From Nocardioides malaquae (lineage in GTDB: Bacteria; Actinomycetota; Actinomycetes; Propionibacteriales; Nocardioidaceae), in assembly GCF_015070385.1 (NCBI RefSeq), contig NZ_JADCSA010000001.1, positions 62,001-126,000 on the forward strand: a stretch of 64,000 nucleotides of DNA. Direction: 5' to 3'. Shown here piece by piece: positions 46,727 through 55,621 of this stretch; the first letter of the stretch is position 1, and every line of letters starts with the position of its first letter. A program made the position numbers and the translations under genes. Below the pieces are notes generated by a model. The model worked only from the letters and a program-made list of their open reading frames with translations. It did no database searches and had not been told where the DNA came from.

Positions 46727-47442
46727 CGACCGACCACCGATCCGACGCACGAGGCAGCAGCACAGCCGGCCCCGACACGTGGTGGCGACGCAACCGCCTG
46801 GCCCTGGGACTCCTCCCCGTCGTCACCGTGCTCGCACTCGCGGCGTCGAGCTCGCGGGTGGAACCCTTCTGGTGGGACGCGGGTTTCCACGCCCGGGCAG
46901 AGGTCACCGATGCCACGGCCCACCTCGTCGACACCTACGACGACGGCGTGCTCCAGTACTCGATCGAGGCGCGCTACCGTCTCGCCGGCGTCCGGCCCGC
47001 CCGCCCCGCGGAGCTCGCGGACTCCCCCCTCCCTGAAGGGCTCGCCGCCTGGGCCGTGACCCTCGAGGTGGAGGCAGACCCGGAGTCGGTGCTCGTCGGC
47101 TGCACGGTCGGCCTCGTCGACACGGACGGCGCTCTCTATCGCGCCGACGACGCGGTCCTGCTCGCCGGCACGTCCTGGGGGCAGTCACGGTGCGTGCCCG
47201 AGGACGCCCCGGGCCCGCGGTACCGCCCCTTCAGCACGGCGCCGCCGGAGCGCCCGCCAGGCACCCCGCGGCGACCGTCCGACTACACCGTCACGACCGT
47301 GGTGGCAACGCCCGAGGACGTGGAGATCGACGCCGTACGCGTGTGGTACGGGCTGCCCAACTACGTCGAACTGCCCGTCGACCGGGTCTCCGACGCCTCC
47401 GGGGTCGACTCGTCAGCGGTCCGGAGCGCCAGCCGTTCCTGA
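46723..47442 (+). CDS. membrane-anchored extracytoplasmic protein, third of three
   Basis: A 239-residue protein with an N-terminal membrane segment (LALGLLPVVTVLALAAS), followed by a beta domain (ARAEVTDATAHLVDTY, AWAVTLEVEADPESVLVGC). Cysteines in VGCTVGLV and SRCVPED could pair. Pro-rich residues ~185-200 precede a last strand set. ATG 46723 overlaps the previous stop. Its 3' end overlaps the convergent membrane-protein gene by 82 bp. No function is recognised. Confidence 0.68.
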   Translation: MTTDHRSDARGSSTAGPDTWWRRNRLALGLLPVVTVLALAASSSRVEPFWWDAGFHARAEVTDATAHLVDTYDDGVLQYSIEARYRLAGVRPARPAELADSPLPEGLAAWAVTLEVEADPESVLVGCTVGLVDTDGALYRADDAVLLAGTSWGQSRCVPEDAPGPRYRPFSTAPPERPPGTPRRPSDYTVTTVVATPEDVEIDAVRVWYGLPNYVELPVDRVSDASGVDSSAVRSASRS

Positions 47443-48674
47443 CGGACCTGGACCTGGTGCACGGCGGCCGCGAGCAGACCGGCCAGGAGGACGTACTCCA
47501 CGAGGTCGGCCGAGAGCGCGAGCCACGGCACGAACGCGACCATCGTGTCGGCCTCCTGGGGTCCGAGCACGAGTCGCCACAGCTCCCTGACCCCCACGCC
47601 GGCCTGGCGGCAGACCACGAAGACGAGGCAGAACATGGCCATCGGCACGATCCCGCCCAGGAGCAGGATCCGGAAGCCGCGCCGAAGCCCCTCGAACCGT
47701 GAGGCGAAGTCCTCGGTCACCTCCCCCGCCCACCGACGTACGACGTGGGGGGTCCGCGCGCGCAGCGCCGCGGTCCGGCGCCCGGGACGACGCGGCGGCC
47801 GCTCGGGCAGGGCGATGCTGCGCCCGAACACGACCGCCGCGACCGTCAACCAGGCGATGGGCACGAGGACGACGTCGTCGGCGTTGTCGATGAAGGTGCC
47901 CACGGCCTGCACGAGGCGCGCGACCGGATCGCCGACCGGACCGAGCAGGTCGATCAGGTCGGCCCATCGGTCCTGCACCCAGCGCACGAAGACACGGTCC
48001 TGGACCCAGTCCCAGAGGCGGTCGAGCGCCCCCGCGAAGGCGGCACCCAGGATGAGGATCCAGAGCACCTCGACGTAGGCCGCGACGAAGGCGAGGGGAC
48101 GGTGCCGGCTGGGCAGCCGGAACCGGTCGAACAGGAAGCGCAGGACGAGCGAGACGAGCACGAGCGCCACCAACACCCACCCGGTGGCGACCGCCGCGCG
48201 GTCCAGGTCGGCGACCTCCCCGTAGAAGACCCCCATGTCGCCACGCAGCTCGTCGTGCACCGCCGCGTTGGTGAAGACGAAGAGGTCCTCGTCGAGGTAG
48301 CCCTGGGCCGCGTAGACGGTGAGGAAGGGCACCATCACGCTGGCGAGCACGGGCAGCCAGCGGGCACCGCCCGTGGTCCCCGCGGCTGCCTGCGGTGTGG
48401 CGCTCAGGTCGGCGCTGCGCGCCACCACCACCAGCATGAGGACGAAGGCGACCACGCTGGACATCGGGGCGAACGGGAGGAGCATGCCGCCCAGGGTGGG
48501 GTGCACGGCCGACGCCTCGACCGCCAGCCAGAGGACGCCGTGGCGTCCGGCCGCACCGAGGAGGTACAGCACCGCCAGCACCGGCGCGTGCGCAACGACG
48601 AGCCGGAGCCCGTGAGCCACGACCCTGACTGCGTCGGTCAGGACCTGACGTACCTCCCCCATGGCTGCGCCCAT
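47361..48674 (-). CDS. polytopic membrane protein of unknown function
   Basis: A 437-residue protein with about eight predicted spans, including VVAFVLMLVVVA, AVATGWVLVALVLVSLVL, AYVEVLWILILGAAFAG and YVLLAGLLAAAVHQVQV. Between spans 5 and 6 lies an amphipathic loop (VQDRVFVRWVQDRWADLIDLL). No transport or enzyme signature was recognised. ATG 48674 (or 48662) is chosen; TAAACT lies 8 nt upstream. The last 82 bp overlap the convergent gene. Confidence 0.75.
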   Translation of the reverse strand: MGAAMGEVRQVLTDAVRVVAHGLRLVVAHAPVLAVLYLLGAAGRHGVLWLAVEASAVHPTLGGMLLPFAPMSSVVAFVLMLVVVARSADLSATPQAAAGTTGGARWLPVLASVMVPFLTVYAAQGYLDEDLFVFTNAAVHDELRGDMGVFYGEVADLDRAAVATGWVLVALVLVSLVLRFLFDRFRLPSRHRPLAFVAAYVEVLWILILGAAFAGALDRLWDWVQDRVFVRWVQDRWADLIDLLGPVGDPVARLVQAVGTFIDNADDVVLVPIAWLTVAAVVFGRSIALPERPPRRPGRRTAALRARTPHVVRRWAGEVTEDFASRFEGLRRGFRILLLGGIVPMAMFCLVFVVCRQAGVGVRELWRLVLGPQEADTMVAFVPWLALSADLVEYVLLAGLLAAAVHQVQVRQERLALRTADESTPEASETRSTGSST

Positions 48675-48744
48675 GGCCGGCGAGTTTAGGACAGAAGTGA
48701 CGGGGCCGACCGCGCTGACCAGATCCGCACTACTCTTCGGGACC
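48675..48744. promoter_or_regulatory. divergent promoters, membrane protein / sugar-lactone oxidase
   Basis: 70 bp between starts. TAAACT (minus) and TACTCT (48731-48736, plus) each lie 8 nt before the start codon, consistent with leaderless or near-leaderless transcripts. Confidence 0.4.
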
Positions 48745-50049
48745 ATGACGACGTGGAGCAACTGGTCAGGCCTCGAGACGGCCGTGGCGCGCCGCACCGA
48801 GGAGCCGCGCGACACCGCCGGCGTCGTCGCGGCCGTCGAGCGCGCGCGCACCGAGGGCAGCACCGTCAAGATGGTCGGCTCCGGGCACAGCTTCACCCCC
48901 ATCGCTGCCCCCGAGCACACCATGCTGCGCCCCGACTCCCTGGCCGGCCTGCTCCGGGTGGACCGTGAGGCCATGACGGTGACGGCGCGCTCCGGCACCC
49001 GCCTCAAGCACCTCAACGCCCTGCTGGCCTCGGCGGGCCTCTCGCTGCACAACATGGGCGACATCGCGGAGCAGACGCTGGCAGGCGCGGTCTCGACCGG
49101 CACGCACGGCTCGGGCGGCACCGCTGCCGGACTCGCCGCCCAGCTCGACGGATTCACGATGGTGACCGGGACGGGTGAGGTGGTGCACGCGGACCGCACC
49201 CAGAACCCCGACCTCTTCGACCTCGGCAGGGTGGGTCTGGGCGCCTTGGGCGTGTTGACGGACGTGACCTTCCGGGTCGAGCCGCTCTTCTGCCTGCGGG
49301 CCGAGGAACGTCCGGCATCGTGGTCGGAGCTGCTCGACACCTTCGACGACCTGACCCGCGAGCACCACCACGTCGACGTGCACTGGTTCCCCCACACCGA
49401 CGGTGCGCTGCTCAAGGCCAACACCCGGGTGACGGACCCGCCCGAGCTGGCCGATCCCCCCTCGGCACTGCGGTCGTGGTGGGACGACGACTTCATCTCC
49501 AACACCGTCTTCGGCGCCGTCAGCTGGCTCGGGTCGCGACGCCCCGAGCTCGTCCCGAAGATCAACGGCTTCGCCACCCAGGCGCTCTCCCCCCGCAGCT
49601 ACACCGACGTCGCACACAGGGTCTTCGTCTCCCCGCGCCGGGTGGTCTTCCGGGAGATGGAGTACGCCCTCCCCCGCGAGGTCGGGCTCGCTGCACTGCG
49701 CGAGGTGCGCCGGCTCATCGACGCGAGCGACTGGCGCATCGGCTTCCCGGTGGAGGTCCGCACGGCGCCGGCCGACGACGTGGCGCTCTCCACCGCCCAC
49801 GAGCGGGACTCGCTCTACCTCGCGTTCCACGTGCACCGCGACGCCGACCACCGTGCGTTCTTCGCCGGCGTCGAGGCAGTGATGCGCGCCCACGGCGGGC
49901 GACCCCACTGGGGCAAGCTGCACACGCTGGCAGCCGACGACCTGCGCGAGCTCTACCCCCGCTTCGACGACTTCCTCGCGCTGCGCGATCGCCTGGACCC
50001 CGACCGCGTCCTCGCCAACCCCTACCTCCGCCGTGTCCTGGGCGACTGA
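48745..50049 (+). CDS. FAD-linked D-arabinono-1,4-lactone / L-gulonolactone oxidase family protein
   Basis: A 434-residue VAO-type flavoprotein. The N-terminal PCMH FAD domain has KMVGSGHSFTPIA (residues ~37-49) and a GAVSTGTHGSGG block near 113-124. The C-terminal ALO domain ends with the HWGKLHTL motif near residue 393. In M. tuberculosis the comparable enzyme oxidises L-gulono-1,4-lactone; the physiological substrate here is not known. Confidence 0.92.
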   Translation: MTTWSNWSGLETAVARRTEEPRDTAGVVAAVERARTEGSTVKMVGSGHSFTPIAAPEHTMLRPDSLAGLLRVDREAMTVTARSGTRLKHLNALLASAGLSLHNMGDIAEQTLAGAVSTGTHGSGGTAAGLAAQLDGFTMVTGTGEVVHADRTQNPDLFDLGRVGLGALGVLTDVTFRVEPLFCLRAEERPASWSELLDTFDDLTREHHHVDVHWFPHTDGALLKANTRVTDPPELADPPSALRSWWDDDFISNTVFGAVSWLGSRRPELVPKINGFATQALSPRSYTDVAHRVFVSPRRVVFREMEYALPREVGLAALREVRRLIDASDWRIGFPVEVRTAPADDVALSTAHERDSLYLAFHVHRDADHRAFFAGVEAVMRAHGGRPHWGKLHTLAADDLRELYPRFDDFLALRDRLDPDRVLANPYLRRVLGD

Positions 50050-50082
50050 GTCCCACGGGCCACACCCGTCCCACGGCGGCCG

Positions 50083-50110
50083 GTGCGGACCCGAGGACGG
50101 ACCTCCGCAC
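50083..50110 (+). terminator. possible terminator after the lactone oxidase
   Basis: GTGCGGA and TCCGCAC form a 7-bp stem 33 nt past the stop; weak support. Confidence 0.3.
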
Positions 50111-50212
50111 GGCGCACCCTGCGCCACGACCGCGGCTGGCGTAGGCTCGTGCCACGCAGACAACGTCCCGGAACGATCCCGGGCCGCACCAGGAGCAGGA
50201 GCACGACGGACG

Positions 50213-51154
50213 ATGGCGCACCTCACGCTCGTCGGACTGAGCGAGGACCGTACGCGGTTGTTGCTGGTCGCTGACGACGGCGCGGAGTTCACCCTCGACG
50301 TCGACACCGCGCTGCGCTCCGCCCTGCGAGGCGAGCAACCCCGCCCCGGCCACTTGGAGACCCGTATGGACAGTGCACTTCGCCCGCGCGACATCCAGGC
50401 CCGGATCCGCTCCGGTGAGACCCCGGAGGCCGTGGCCGAGGCCGCCCACACCAGCGTCGACAAGATCATGCCGTACGCCGCTCCGGTGCTGGCCGAGCGC
50501 GCCCACGTGGCCCAGCGTGCCCAGCGCTCCTCCGTCCGGCGCCGCGCAGGCGAGGGCACGGGGTCCCTGGGCGGTGGCCGCACGCTCGAGGAAGCCGTCA
50601 GCCAGCACCTGCGCAGCCGCGACGTCGACCCCGAGGGCGTCGAGTGGGACGCGAGTCGACGCGAGGACGGGCGCTGGACCCTGACCGGACTCTTCGACAC
50701 CCCGGGACGCACGGGCGTGGCGACCTTCACCTTCGACATGCCCGGCAACTACGTGACTCTCGACGACGACGACGCCCGCTGGCTCGTCGGCGACGCCCGC
50801 CCGGCCGCTTCGGCCCCCGTGGAGGCCCCGTCGGTCGAGACCTCGGGACAGCGGCGACTCAGCGCCGTGCGCACCCCGGCGCCGTTGGGCGACGACGCGA
50901 TCGAGCTCGTCACCCCGTCATCGGAGGACACCACCCCCGACTTCCTGCGTGAGCCTCGCACCGCCCCGCCCTCCGAGCCCTCGGCCCCCGTCACGGAGCC
51001 GGCGGCGTCGACGGGTCGGGAGTCAACGGACACAGGTCGGGAGCCGGCTCCCGCCACGGAGCCCGAGGAGGCGCCTCGCAAGACGTCGCGCAAGCGCCGC
51101 GCGTCGGTGCCCAGCTGGGACGAGATCATGTTCGGTGGCGGCTCCGGGGAGTGA
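50213..51154 (+). CDS. sepH: septation protein SepH
   Basis: A 313-residue DUF3071/SepH protein, which in Streptomyces and mycobacteria binds FtsZ and promotes its assembly. The N-terminal domain (residues ~1-200) has LTLVGLSEDRTRLLLV, LRPRDIQARIRSGETPEAVA (helix-turn-helix-like) and VAERAHVAQRAQ-type helices. The variable Pro/Glu/Thr middle ends in the conserved RASVPSWDEIMFG tail. ATG 50213 follows AGGAGCAGGAG. Its stop overlaps the MOSC gene start. Confidence 0.94.
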   Translation: MAHLTLVGLSEDRTRLLLVADDGAEFTLDVDTALRSALRGEQPRPGHLETRMDSALRPRDIQARIRSGETPEAVAEAAHTSVDKIMPYAAPVLAERAHVAQRAQRSSVRRRAGEGTGSLGGGRTLEEAVSQHLRSRDVDPEGVEWDASRREDGRWTLTGLFDTPGRTGVATFTFDMPGNYVTLDDDDARWLVGDARPAASAPVEAPSVETSGQRRLSAVRTPAPLGDDAIELVTPSSEDTTPDFLREPRTAPPSEPSAPVTEPAASTGRESTDTGREPAPATEPEEAPRKTSRKRRASVPSWDEIMFGGGSGE

Positions 51155-52023
51155 GTGAGTCACCCCTGCACGTGACGGAACTGCGCGTCACGGAGCTGCG
51201 CGTCCACCCGGTCAAGAGCATGGCCGGCCGCACCGTCCCCCGGGCCGCAGTGCAGCCACGGGGCCTCGTGGACGACCGCTCGTGGATGGTCACCGACTCC
51301 GCAGGCCGCATGGTGACGGCTCGTACCCTGCACTCCCTGGTCTCCCTCGAGGCCGACACCCCGGCGACGGACCCCTCGCTGGATCGCTCCCTGCGGTTGC
51401 GGGCCCCGGGGCTGGGCGAGCACCTGGTCGACGAGCCCGACGGGCCGGAGTCGGAGGTCGAGCTCTTCGGCCACGCGCTGACCGGTGTCCCTGCTGACGA
51501 GGAGACCCAGACGTGGCTGCGCCGCGCGCTCGGTCAGCAGGACCTGCACCTGGTGTGGTGCGCCCGCCCCGACCGACGACACCTCGACCCGGCCTACACC
51601 CGGACGGGCGACCACACGGCCTACGCCGACGCCTACCCCGTCACGGTGGTGAGCGAGGAGTCCCTGACACAACTCAACGACTGGATCACCGAGGGTGCCC
51701 TCGAGCGCGGTGAGGACCCGCCCGCCCCTCTGGGCATGGAGCGCTTCCGACCCAACGTCGTGGTCAGCGGCGCGGGCGCCTTCGCCGAGGACGACTGGCA
51801 CCGGATCCAGGTCGGCGAGGTGACCTTGCGTCTGGTCAAGCCTTCACCGCGCTGCGTGCTCACCACGATCGACCACCAGACGTTGCGCACGGGCAAGGAG
51901 CCCATCCGCACGCTGGCGCGTCACCGCCGCGACCGCGCCCACGGGGTGGTCTTCGCCGTCAACGCGGTGCCCGAGGGCAGCGGCCCGATCGCCCTCGGCG
52001 ACCCCGTGCGCGTGCTGGACTGA
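51151..52023 (+). CDS. MOSC-domain protein
   Basis: A 290-residue protein with an N-terminal MOSC_N barrel (VHPVKSMAG, RGLVDDRSWMVTD) and a C-terminal MOSC domain, including ERFRPNVVVSGAGAFAEDDW and the Cys motif PSPRCVLTTID, which may carry molybdenum-cofactor sulfur or bind an N-hydroxylated substrate as in mARC/YcbX relatives. GTG 51151 overlaps the SepH stop. Near the start an imperfect 15-bp tandem repeat encodes VTELR twice. Confidence 0.88.
   Translation: MSESPLHVTELRVTELRVHPVKSMAGRTVPRAAVQPRGLVDDRSWMVTDSAGRMVTARTLHSLVSLEADTPATDPSLDRSLRLRAPGLGEHLVDEPDGPESEVELFGHALTGVPADEETQTWLRRALGQQDLHLVWCARPDRRHLDPAYTRTGDHTAYADAYPVTVVSEESLTQLNDWITEGALERGEDPPAPLGMERFRPNVVVSGAGAFAEDDWHRIQVGEVTLRLVKPSPRCVLTTIDHQTLRTGKEPIRTLARHRRDRAHGVVFAVNAVPEGSGPIALGDPVRVLD
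51172..51201 (+). repeat. imperfect 15-bp tandem repeat at the MOSC gene start
   Basis: GTGACGGAACTGCGC followed by GTCACGGAGCTGCGC, two differences, encoding VTELR twice; a later GTG within the first unit could also serve as a start. Confidence 0.7.
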
Positions 52024-52045
52024 CGCAGCCTCCGGAGCAGGCGAC

Positions 52046-53056
52046 TCAGGTCGGCCGGTCCTGAGGAGCGTTGCGTGCGGTGAGGCCGGGATCGCGCTCC
52101 ACGACGCCGTCGAGCGCCTCGTCGATGGCGGTCATGACCTCGTCGGGAAGGCGTACTCCCACGGCCCCGACGTTCTCGTGCACCTGCTCGGGCCGTGAGG
52201 CTCCGACGATGGCCGATGCGACGTTGTCGTTCTGCAGCACCCAGGCCACCGCCAGCTGCGACATGGTGAGGTTGACCGACTCCGCGACAGGCCGGAGCTG
52301 CTGGACGGCCTCGAGCGTCTCGTCGGCGAGGAAGCGGCTGATCGTGCTGGCGCCGCCCTTCTCGTCGGTGGCGCGGGAGCCGGCAGGAAGAGGCTGGCCC
52401 GGGAGGTACTTGCCCGTGAGCACGCCCTGCGCGATCGGCGACCAGACGATCTGGGAGACCCCGGCCTCGCGGGACGCGGGCACGACCTCGTCCTCGATGA
52501 CGCGCCAGAGCATGGAGTACTGGGGCTGGCTGGAGATGAGCTGGAACCCCAGCTCCTTCGCCATCGCCGCGCCGGCGGTGATCTGCTCGGCGGTCCACTC
52601 GCTGACGCCGATGTAGAGCGCCTTGCCCTGGCGCACCACGTCGGCGAAGGCCTGCATGGTCTCCTCAAGGGGCGTACGCGTGTCGTAGCGGTGGGCCTGG
52701 TAGAGGTCGACGTAGTCGGTGCCGAGGCGCTGGAGCGACGCGTTGATCGACTCCATGACGTGCTTGCGGGAGAGCCCGGAGTCGTTGGGCCCCTTGGGTC
52801 CGGTCGCCCAGTAGACCTTCGTGAAGATCTCGAGCGACTCGCGACGCTCGCCCTTCAGCGCCTCGCCCAGCACCGACTCCGCCACGGTGTTGGCGTAGAC
52901 GTCGGCGGTGTCGAAGGACGTGATGCCCGCGTCGAGGGCGGCGCGCACGCACTGCGTCGCCACGTCGTTCTCGACCTGGCTCCCGTGGGTGAGCCAGTTG
53001 CCGTAGGTGACCTCCGAGATGCGCAGGCCACTGTGTCCCAGGTACCGGTGTTCCAT
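52046..53056 (-). CDS. aldo/keto reductase
   Basis: A 336-residue NADPH-dependent aldo/keto reductase of the Kv-beta/YghZ-like group: YLGHSGLRISEVTYGNW at the start, the catalytic Asp-Tyr-Lys-His set in FDTADVYANTVAE, FTKVYW and YQAHRYD, and NADPH-binding GASRPEQVHEN near 285. TAGGTT 6 nt before ATG 53056 indicates a leaderless transcript. The substrate is unknown. It is convergent with the MOSC gene. Confidence 0.93.
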   Translation of the reverse strand: MEHRYLGHSGLRISEVTYGNWLTHGSQVENDVATQCVRAALDAGITSFDTADVYANTVAESVLGEALKGERRESLEIFTKVYWATGPKGPNDSGLSRKHVMESINASLQRLGTDYVDLYQAHRYDTRTPLEETMQAFADVVRQGKALYIGVSEWTAEQITAGAAMAKELGFQLISSQPQYSMLWRVIEDEVVPASREAGVSQIVWSPIAQGVLTGKYLPGQPLPAGSRATDEKGGASTISRFLADETLEAVQQLRPVAESVNLTMSQLAVAWVLQNDNVASAIVGASRPEQVHENVGAVGVRLPDEVMTAIDEALDGVVERDPGLTARNAPQDRPT

Positions 53057-53125
53057 GGAGCCAACCTAGGCGACCGGTGGTGAGGAGGTGTCACCCCCGA
53101 CGCGAGGACGTGGGAGGATCTGCGC

Positions 53126-53779
53126 GTGGCGGAACTGCAATTCTTCACGGGCACCATGGACTCGGGCAAGAGCACCTTGGCGCTCCAGACGAACCACAAC
53201 CACGCGGCCCGCGGGCGCGTGGGCCGCATCTTCACCGCTCACGACCGCCACGGCGAGGCGGTGCTGTCGAGTCGCCTGGGCCTGACCCACGAGGCCCTGG
53301 AGGTCCCGGCCGACTTCAACTTCTGGGCCTACGTCGTGCAGGCGCTCACCCAGGGGGCCCGCATCGACTACCTGATCTGCGACGAGGCCCAGTTCTACTC
53401 CCCCGCCCAGATCGAGCAGCTCGCCAAGATCGTGGACGAGCTGCAGGTCGACGTCTTCGCCTTCGGCATCCTCACCGACTTCCGCAGCATCCTCTTCCCC
53501 GGCAGCGCCCGGCTCGTCGAGCTCGCCGACCGCATGCACGTCCTGCAGGTCGAGGCCCTCTGCTGGTGCGGCAAGCGGGCCACCCACAACGCACGCACCG
53601 AGAACGGTGCGATGGTCACCGACGGCGAGGTGGTCGTGGTGGGCGACGTCGAGCAGCCCGACGAACCGGCGGCCGAGGTGGCCTACGAGGTGCTCTGCCG
53701 CCAGCACCATCGCCGCCGGCTCACCGCGGCGAGGGCCAAGGCCGTGAGCCTCGCGCCTGACCCGCTGCCCTTCGGCTGA
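53126..53779 (+). CDS. tdk: thymidine kinase
   Basis: A 217-residue type II thymidine kinase salvaging thymidine to dTMP. The P-loop TGTMDSGKST lies at residues 8-17, the DEAQF Mg motif near 89, and FGILTDFRS near 115 holds the substrate lasso region. Zinc-site cysteines appear as LCWCGK and LCRQHH, slightly different in spacing from the classical pairs. GTG 53126 follows GGGAGG by about 9 nt. It is divergent from the aldo/keto reductase. Confidence 0.93.
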   Translation: MAELQFFTGTMDSGKSTLALQTNHNHAARGRVGRIFTAHDRHGEAVLSSRLGLTHEALEVPADFNFWAYVVQALTQGARIDYLICDEAQFYSPAQIEQLAKIVDELQVDVFAFGILTDFRSILFPGSARLVELADRMHVLQVEALCWCGKRATHNARTENGAMVTDGEVVVVGDVEQPDEPAAEVAYEVLCRQHHRRRLTAARAKAVSLAPDPLPFG

Positions 53780-53839
53780 CTGGGACCTCGGCTGACCGGG
53801 GCGGCCAGCCTCGCCGGTCCTGGAGCCGGCCCGGCGCGG

Positions 53840-54955
53840 TCAGGTCACCAGCAGCGGGATGAGCATCTCGGCGGGCGTCAGGGACCCGTGCAGTCCCACG
53901 AGGCGCGCCTCGTAGGGGAAGTCAACGCTGGAGACGATCGCCAGGTCACCGCGGCAGGCGACCACCACGTCACCCATCCGCGGCAGCACCGTCGCCTGGG
54001 CCGCTCCGAACCACCCGCGCCGGACTGCCTCGGGCCGGGTGAGCACCTCGGCCCGGTCCCCCAGCAGCTCTCGCCAGGTCGCGGCGACGTCGTCGACCGC
54101 TCCGCGTCGGCAGTAGAGATGGCGGAATCGCGCCTCCCCGCCGAGCAGGTCGACACCGTCGCGCAGCTCGTGGACCTCGTCGACGTCCACCCGGGACTCG
54201 ACGGCGCTGTCCACCATCCCGTGGTCGGCCACCACGAGCAACCGGGTGTCGGACGGCAGGGCCTCGCGCATCTGCTCCGCCTCCGCGTCCACCATGGCGA
54301 GCTGCTGTAGCCACTGCACGGAGGCGACGCCGAAGCGGTGGCCCGTCCAGTCGAGGTCGGAGTCGTAGACGTAGGTCAGGGAGGGACGGGCGGCGGAGGC
54401 CGCGACGACTGCCGCGATCCGTTCCCCGACGAGGTCGGCGCCGACGAACTCGGCCCCACGGTGGGCGGCCAGGGTGAGCGGGCTTCGCTCGAAGTCCCGC
54501 TTGTTGACCACCGTCGTCGTGACGCCGGCGCGCGCCAGTCGCGAGAACGCCGTGGGGTGCGGCTGCCAGACGACCGGGTCGACGTCCGCGTCCCACTGCA
54601 GCCCGTTGAGCAAGCGGTCGGTGCCGGGGATCCGAGCCGTGAAGCCCACCATGCCGTGGGTGCCGGGCGACAGCCCCGTGCCCAGCGAGGTCAGGCTCGT
54701 GACGGTCGTGCTCGGGACGCCCGCCGTCGCCGGCTCCTGCTGCTCGAGCAGGGAAGCGAGGAAGGGCGCCGCGTGGGCGTGGCGACGCAGCAGCTCCGAC
54801 CCCATGCCGTCGACCAGGAAGACCACGTAGGCCGCCGCCTCCGGCAGCACGAGCCCGGTGTCCAGGTTCGCCAGTGGGTGTCCCAGGGCCCGAGCGACGG
54901 CCGGCACCACGTCACCCAGCGACCGACTGCCGTAGGCAGGTTCGACGAAGCTCAT
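53840..54955 (-). CDS. nucleotide pyrophosphatase/phosphodiesterase (alkaline-phosphatase superfamily)
   Basis: A 371-residue protein of the alkaline-phosphatase superfamily. The metal-binding and nucleophile motifs are VFLVDGMGSELL near residue 46, PSTTVTSLTSLGTG near 80 (nucleophile Thr), DLDWTGHRFG near 205 and LLVVADHGMVD near 240. It probably hydrolyses phosphodiesters or nucleotides; the substrate is unknown. ATG 54955 is chosen where similarity starts. It follows the DUF5998 gene by 34 nt on the same strand. Confidence 0.88.
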   Translation of the reverse strand: MSFVEPAYGSRSLGDVVPAVARALGHPLANLDTGLVLPEAAAYVVFLVDGMGSELLRRHAHAAPFLASLLEQQEPATAGVPSTTVTSLTSLGTGLSPGTHGMVGFTARIPGTDRLLNGLQWDADVDPVVWQPHPTAFSRLARAGVTTTVVNKRDFERSPLTLAAHRGAEFVGADLVGERIAAVVAASAARPSLTYVYDSDLDWTGHRFGVASVQWLQQLAMVDAEAEQMREALPSDTRLLVVADHGMVDSAVESRVDVDEVHELRDGVDLLGGEARFRHLYCRRGAVDDVAATWRELLGDRAEVLTRPEAVRRGWFGAAQATVLPRMGDVVVACRGDLAIVSSVDFPYEARLVGLHGSLTPAEMLIPLLVT

Positions 54956-54989
54956 GGCTGGCCCCGGAGTCGAGTCGCAGGGAGACGGA

Positions 54990-55589
54990 TCATGCCCCGC
55001 GGGTGCGCGCGGAGAGAGCCTCGGCGAAGGCCAGCAGTCCGGCCACCGCGTCCGCCCCGTCGGCGGCGGCGGAGACCCGTAGGGAGAAGTCGTCGCTGGC
55101 CAGGACGCCCGTGTAGCCGTGGTCGGCATCGCACTGCGGGTCGTTGCAGCCGGCAGGCTCGAGGTCGATGCGGGACACCCCGGCCCAGCCGATCGTGAGC
55201 ACGGCCTCGGCCGCCGGAGCCGGCCCGGAGGTCGGGTTGGTGACCATGCGGGTCACGACGACCGAGCGCACCGAGCTGAGGGTGATCGCCTCGGTGGACG
55301 TCGACGTGTAGGGCTCAGGCAGCATGTCGTCGCCGGAGTGCTCGTCGGTGTGGGCCAGCAGGAGCCGCGAGGGTGTGAGCACGACCACTGTCTGGTGCCG
55401 ACGCACCTCGTCACGCTCGAAGGTCGGCTCGTGGTGCACGTAGAAGGCGACGACCGGTTCACCGCTGACCGCCGCGAACACGCCGTCGGCCACGACGTCG
55501 GGGTAGTAGCCGGTGCGGTCGATCGCCTCCCGCAGCTCGCGGGAACGATCGGCCTCGGAGCGTGGGTGGTCGGACGTGCGGGAACGCAT
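54990..55589 (-). CDS. DUF5998 protein
   Basis: A 199-residue protein of DUF5998, usually found next to this phosphodiesterase in actinobacteria. Landmarks are REAIDRTGYYPDVVADGV near residue 21, HHEPTFERDEVRRHQTVVVLTP near 53 (in blocks), RLLLAHTDEH and EPAGCNDPQCDADHGYTG near 143 with a Cys/His set. The fold is beta-rich; function unknown. It is likely co-transcribed with the phosphodiesterase. Confidence 0.88.
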   Translation of the reverse strand: MRSRTSDHPRSEADRSRELREAIDRTGYYPDVVADGVFAAVSGEPVVAFYVHHEPTFERDEVRRHQTVVVLTPSRLLLAHTDEHSGDDMLPEPYTSTSTEAITLSSVRSVVVTRMVTNPTSGPAPAAEAVLTIGWAGVSRIDLEPAGCNDPQCDADHGYTGVLASDDFSLRVSAAADGADAVAGLLAFAEALSARTRGA

Positions 55590-55621
55590 GGGGGCAGTCT
55601 GTCACGTCCGGGCGAGGAGTC

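Noticed and set aside
53780-53839. GACCGG...CCGGTC hairpin between tdk and the phosphodiesterase
   Set aside because: Only 6 bp with a 14-nt loop; expected by chance at this GC content.
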